From: an uncultured Ruminococcus sp.
GTDB lineage: Bacteria; Bacillota; Clostridia; Oscillospirales; CAG-272
DNA: 8,433 bases
NCBI GenBank assembly: GCA_902796505.1
Contig: CADBPA010000125.1
Coordinates: 1 to 8,433, forward strand
Direction of reading: 5' to 3'
A program made the translations under genes and the position numbers. Positions 6,090 through 8,433 of the stretch are shown piece by piece; within the stretch, counting starts at the first letter, position 1, and every line of letters starts with the position of its first letter. The notes under the pieces were generated by a model. The model did no database searches, had not been told where the DNA came from, and saw nothing but the letters and a program-made list of their open reading frames with translations.

Positions 6090-6799
6090 GGATGCGCAAA
6101 AAGAAAAACGGCGCCGCCCGGCTCTCCGCCTGCGCGGAGTGGATCGCCGACAGAGGCGTAGCAGAGGCGCAGAACCGCCCGGTCTATATCGAGATCGGAG
6201 CCGGCAAGGGCGGATTCGCCTGTGAGACGGCGAGGCGGCATCCCGACGCGCTGTACTTCGCCATGGAGCGCGTCAGCGACTGCGCGGTGCTGGCCGCCGA
6301 GCGTGCCGCGGCGCAGAATCAGGCGGACGGAAGCCTTGAAAATCTGCGCTTTCTGGTGGATACGGCGGACAACCTCGCCCTGCTTTTCGCCCCCGGAACG
6401 GTCGACCGCATCTATCTGAATTTCTCGGATCCGTGGCCGAAAAAAGGCTATGCCAAGCGCCGCCTGACGCACCGGCGGTATCTCTCGCTCTATCTTTCGC
6501 TTCTGAAAGACGGCGGTCGGATCCTTTTCAAGACCGACAATACCGGGCTTTTCGATTTCACGCTGGAAGAGATCGCCGCCGTCGGGCTTTCCCCGGCGTT
6601 CGTCACGAGAGATCTGCACGCTTCGGAGCGCGCGGCGGAAAACGTGATGACCGAGTATGAGACGGCGTTTTGCGCGCAGGGGATGAAGATCTGTATGCTG
6701 GAGCTCACAAAGCCCGCGGGATTTGCGATCCCCGTCTCGCATGAACTGACCGAAGAGGGGCGCGCCGAGGACGCCGAAAGACACAAAAAATCCAAATAA
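6086..6799 (+). CDS. trmB: tRNA (guanine-N7-)-methyltransferase
   Basis: A 237-residue SAM-dependent Rossmann-fold methyltransferase that forms 7-methylguanosine at position 46 in the tRNA variable loop. The SAM-binding glycine motif is EIGAGKG (residues 36-42). The TrmB signature NFSDPWPKKGYAKRRLTHRR (112-131) is followed by KTDN (149-152) and the C-terminal TEYE motif (189-192). The Gram-positive-type NFSDPWPKK form supports a Bacillota host. The start ATG overlaps the prfC stop by four bases, and AGGAAGG (6073-6079) lies six bases upstream, so translational coupling to prfC is likely. The last 25 residues form a charged tail (EEGRAEDAERHKKSK) beyond the conserved fold. Confidence 0.95.
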   Translation: MRMRKKKNGAARLSACAEWIADRGVAEAQNRPVYIEIGAGKGGFACETARRHPDALYFAMERVSDCAVLAAERAAAQNQADGSLENLRFLVDTADNLALLFAPGTVDRIYLNFSDPWPKKGYAKRRLTHRRYLSLYLSLLKDGGRILFKTDNTGLFDFTLEEIAAVGLSPAFVTRDLHASERAAENVMTEYETAFCAQGMKICMLELTKPAGFAIPVSHELTEEGRAEDAERHKKSK

Positions 6800-6815
6800 G
6801 CAAACAAAACTTTGC
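6800..6815 (+). repeat. Small inverted repeat abutting the trmB stop codon
   Basis: GCAAACAAAACTTTGC begins on the base directly after the trmB TAA. It can form a 5-base stem (GCAAA/TTTGC) with a six-base loop. It differs at one base from the element at 102-117 (plus-strand reading), which likewise directly follows a TAA stop. It ends eight bases before the radC-like Shine-Dalgarno site. It is too weak, and lacks the T-run, for an intrinsic terminator. Confidence 0.45.
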
Positions 6816-6836
6816 AAAAAGAGAGGAGGAGCACCG

Positions 6837-8228
6837 ATGCAGGAGTCGATCCACAGCGGACATCGCACAAGGATGCGGGAGAAATATCTTCGCGGCGGAG
6901 CGGACGCTTTCGAGACGCACGAACTGCTCGAAATGCTCCTTTATCACGTCGTCTCCTATCGGGATACCAATCCGACCGCGAAATATCTCTTCCTTGCCTT
7001 CGGCACGATCGACGGGATCCTCAGCGCAAGCCCCGAAGAACTGATGCGCGTTCCGGGCGTCGGAGAAAAGATCGCGCGGCTTCTGACGTCGGTCTCCACG
7101 CTGTATGGCCTGCGGACGGCGGCCGCGTCCTCCAAAGAATCGCTGCGCCCCACCGAGAAAAAACTGCGCAGCATGGTGGATCAGTATTATCAGGGAGCCT
7201 ATCGGGAGCATCACGTCGTCTTTCATTTTGATAACCGTTACCGCTGTATCGGGATCGACAATCTCCGCGCCGCGAAGGATCCGATCGGCAGATATACGCA
7301 GAAACTGGCTGCGGATATGCTGAAACGGCCGATCTGCGCCTCGTTGATCACGCGCTTTTATCCACCCGGATTTCCGACTCAGCTCATGGTCGCCAACCGC
7401 GAGCAGGACGACCGGTTGGAGGAGGCGCTGGAGGAAGTCAACGTCCGTGTGCTCGGAAAAGCGGAGACCTTCCACGGAAAAACCGTATTCCGCTTCGATC
7501 GGGGGAGGATGCCGTATTTGAACTCCGGATCGGACGAGCGGCCGCCGGATCCCTCGGAAACTCCGCTGGTCCGCAAATTCCTTTATGAGGCCTATCGCGG
7601 GCTTTATCCGGACGAGCAGGCGCGCAAGGTCGCCGATACGCTCGCCGGTGAGTGCCGGTATCTTTCGCAGATCCTTGAATTTTCTCCCTTCACGTTCCAG
7701 AACGTCGGCATTTCGCGGTCGGACGCGATCTATCTGCGGCTTGCCGTGGATCTCAATCTGCGCAGGATCTCGGATCGATTGCACTTCGGAAGGCAGCACG
7801 GATACGATGAGATCGCGCTCTATCTCGGAGCCAGACTCGTCAGCCGTCGGGACGAGACGGTGATGGCGATGCTCCTCAGCGACGACCTGCGCCCGATCGC
7901 CTGCAAGGTGATCGCCTACGGGATCGTCAACTCCTCGGATATTCTTCCGAGGCTGATCCTCGATTATTGCGCCGAACGGAGCGCTCGCTTCGTCATTCTG
8001 GCGCACAATCATCCGAGCGGCGTCGCGATCTCCTCCGGCGCGGATCGGATCGCTACCTCGACGCTGCTCGAATGTCTCGAAAAATTCAACGTCCGCCTGC
8101 TCGCGCATTTTGTCGTTGCCGATTTCGAATACTGCGACGTCGTGGCGGAGATCAAGGGATCGACCTGCGCCGCCGAATTCAGCCGGCGGAAAACGGCGTT
8201 CGATCCGGAAAGAAGGAAAAACGAATGA
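6837..8228 (+). CDS. Tandem RadC-like protein: two HhH-MPN units, one JAMM site
   Basis: A 463-residue protein, about twice the usual RadC length (about 225). The first unit starts with SGHRTRMREKYL and HELLEMLLYHVVSYRDTNP (about residues 7-46), as in RadC. It has a helix-hairpin-helix motif VPGVGEKIA (72-80) and then a domain aligning with the RadC MPN/JAB fold (about 105-221). There the metal ligands are replaced: RFYPPG (173-178) stands where RadC has HNHPSG, although E124 is kept. After a polar linker (about 222-240) the second unit has a RadC-like helical domain with a degenerate hairpin (QNVGISRSDA, 288-297). Its JAMM site is complete: E340, HNHPSG (390-395) and D403. AGGAGGA (6824-6830) gives a strong ribosome site. 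RadC proteins are metal-bound JAB-domain proteins named for DNA repair, but their biochemical role is unsettled. I infer a DNA-binding half joined to a catalytic half. The stop overlaps the next gene's ATG. Confidence 0.88.
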   Translation: MQESIHSGHRTRMREKYLRGGADAFETHELLEMLLYHVVSYRDTNPTAKYLFLAFGTIDGILSASPEELMRVPGVGEKIARLLTSVSTLYGLRTAAASSKESLRPTEKKLRSMVDQYYQGAYREHHVVFHFDNRYRCIGIDNLRAAKDPIGRYTQKLAADMLKRPICASLITRFYPPGFPTQLMVANREQDDRLEEALEEVNVRVLGKAETFHGKTVFRFDRGRMPYLNSGSDERPPDPSETPLVRKFLYEAYRGLYPDEQARKVADTLAGECRYLSQILEFSPFTFQNVGISRSDAIYLRLAVDLNLRRISDRLHFGRQHGYDEIALYLGARLVSRRDETVMAMLLSDDLRPIACKVIAYGIVNSSDILPRLILDYCAERSARFVILAHNHPSGVAISSGADRIATSTLLECLEKFNVRLLAHFVVADFEYCDVVAEIKGSTCAAEFSRRKTAFDPERRKNE

Positions 8229-8433
8229 AAAAAGACGCGAAATTTGTGATCTACGCTCACCGCGGCGCGAGCGAATATTATCCAGAGAACACCGCCTCCT
8301 CCTTCCGCGCGGGACTTGTGATGGGAGCGGACGGGATCGAGACCGACGTTCAGAGGACCAAGGACGGCGTGCTCGTCCTCTTTCACGACGATACCCTCGA
8401 ACGCGTGACCGGCGAGCCGGGATGCGTTTCGGA
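8225..8433 (+). CDS. Glycerophosphodiester phosphodiesterase, N-terminal part
   Basis: The first 69 codons of a GDPD-family enzyme run off the end of the window. These enzymes hydrolyse glycerophosphodiesters to glycerol 3-phosphate and an alcohol using a divalent metal, in a TIM barrel. The signature residues are visible: AHRGASEYYPENT (residues 11-23, catalytic H12 and R13), GIETDVQ (37-43, metal ligands E39 and D41) and HDDTLER (54-60, catalytic H54). There is no signal peptide, so the protein is predicted cytoplasmic. The ATG overlaps the stop of the radC-like gene by four bases (ATGA), and an AAGGAA stretch lies a few bases upstream, suggesting translational coupling. Confidence 0.93.
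   Translation, partial: MKKDAKFVIYAHRGASEYYPENTASSFRAGLVMGADGIETDVQRTKDGVLVLFHDDTLERVTGEPGCVS

Noticed and set aside
102..6815. The two 16-base repeats as recombination or attachment sites flanking a mobile segment.
   Set aside because: They are too short, lie in opposite orientation relative to gene direction, and the enclosed genes are ordinary chromosomal genes with no integrase or transposase.
6705..8108. A 467-codon open frame on the minus strand across trmB and the radC-like gene.
   Set aside because: It is a shadow of the radC-like gene, crosses a gene boundary and shows no domain or ribosome site.

Overview
The window is chromosomal housekeeping DNA from a GC-rich Bacillota bacterium. 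A Clostridia member of the Oscillospirales type is my best guess from gene content, the sigma-A promoters, strong Shine-Dalgarno sites and the Gram-positive form of TrmB. I see no mobile element, CRISPR array, tRNA or rRNA.

Left part (1-1998, minus strand): an ion-transport cluster read leftward. A near-perfect sigma-A promoter (1998..1970) drives a yybP-ykoY manganese riboswitch (1962..1869), which is followed by an intrinsic terminator (1831..1810). Next come mntP (manganese exporter), a calcium/sodium antiporter (yrbG family), and the first 28 codons of a TrkH/KtrB potassium transporter that leaves the window at base 1. No terminator is visible between the three genes, so all of them may sit under manganese control.

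Divergent intergenic region (1791-2250, 460 bases): it holds the mntP control region just described, a rightward extended -10 promoter (2121-2149) and a hairpin at the predicted 5' end of the rightward transcript (2158-2199). I see no gene or convincing signal in 1999-2120, which is a GC-rich run followed by an AT-rich patch.

Right part (2251-8433, plus strand): a single rightward array of a divergent PAP2 family membrane protein (yuiD-like), a GreA-family elongation factor, a short uridine-kinase-like nucleoside kinase behind a 208-base structured leader, prfC (RF3), trmB (tRNA m7G46 methyltransferase), a double-length RadC-like protein, and the start of a glycerophosphodiester phosphodiesterase. 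prfC/trmB and radC/gdpD overlap by 4 bases (ATGA), which suggests translational coupling. No convincing terminator interrupts the array.

The most unusual item is the 463-residue RadC-like protein. It contains two RadC units that have decayed reciprocally: the first keeps the helix-hairpin-helix DNA-binding motif but has lost the JAMM metal ligands, and the second keeps the JAMM site but has lost the helix-hairpin-helix signature. The best regulatory observation is the Mn2+ riboswitch apparently heading an Mn/Ca/K transport operon.
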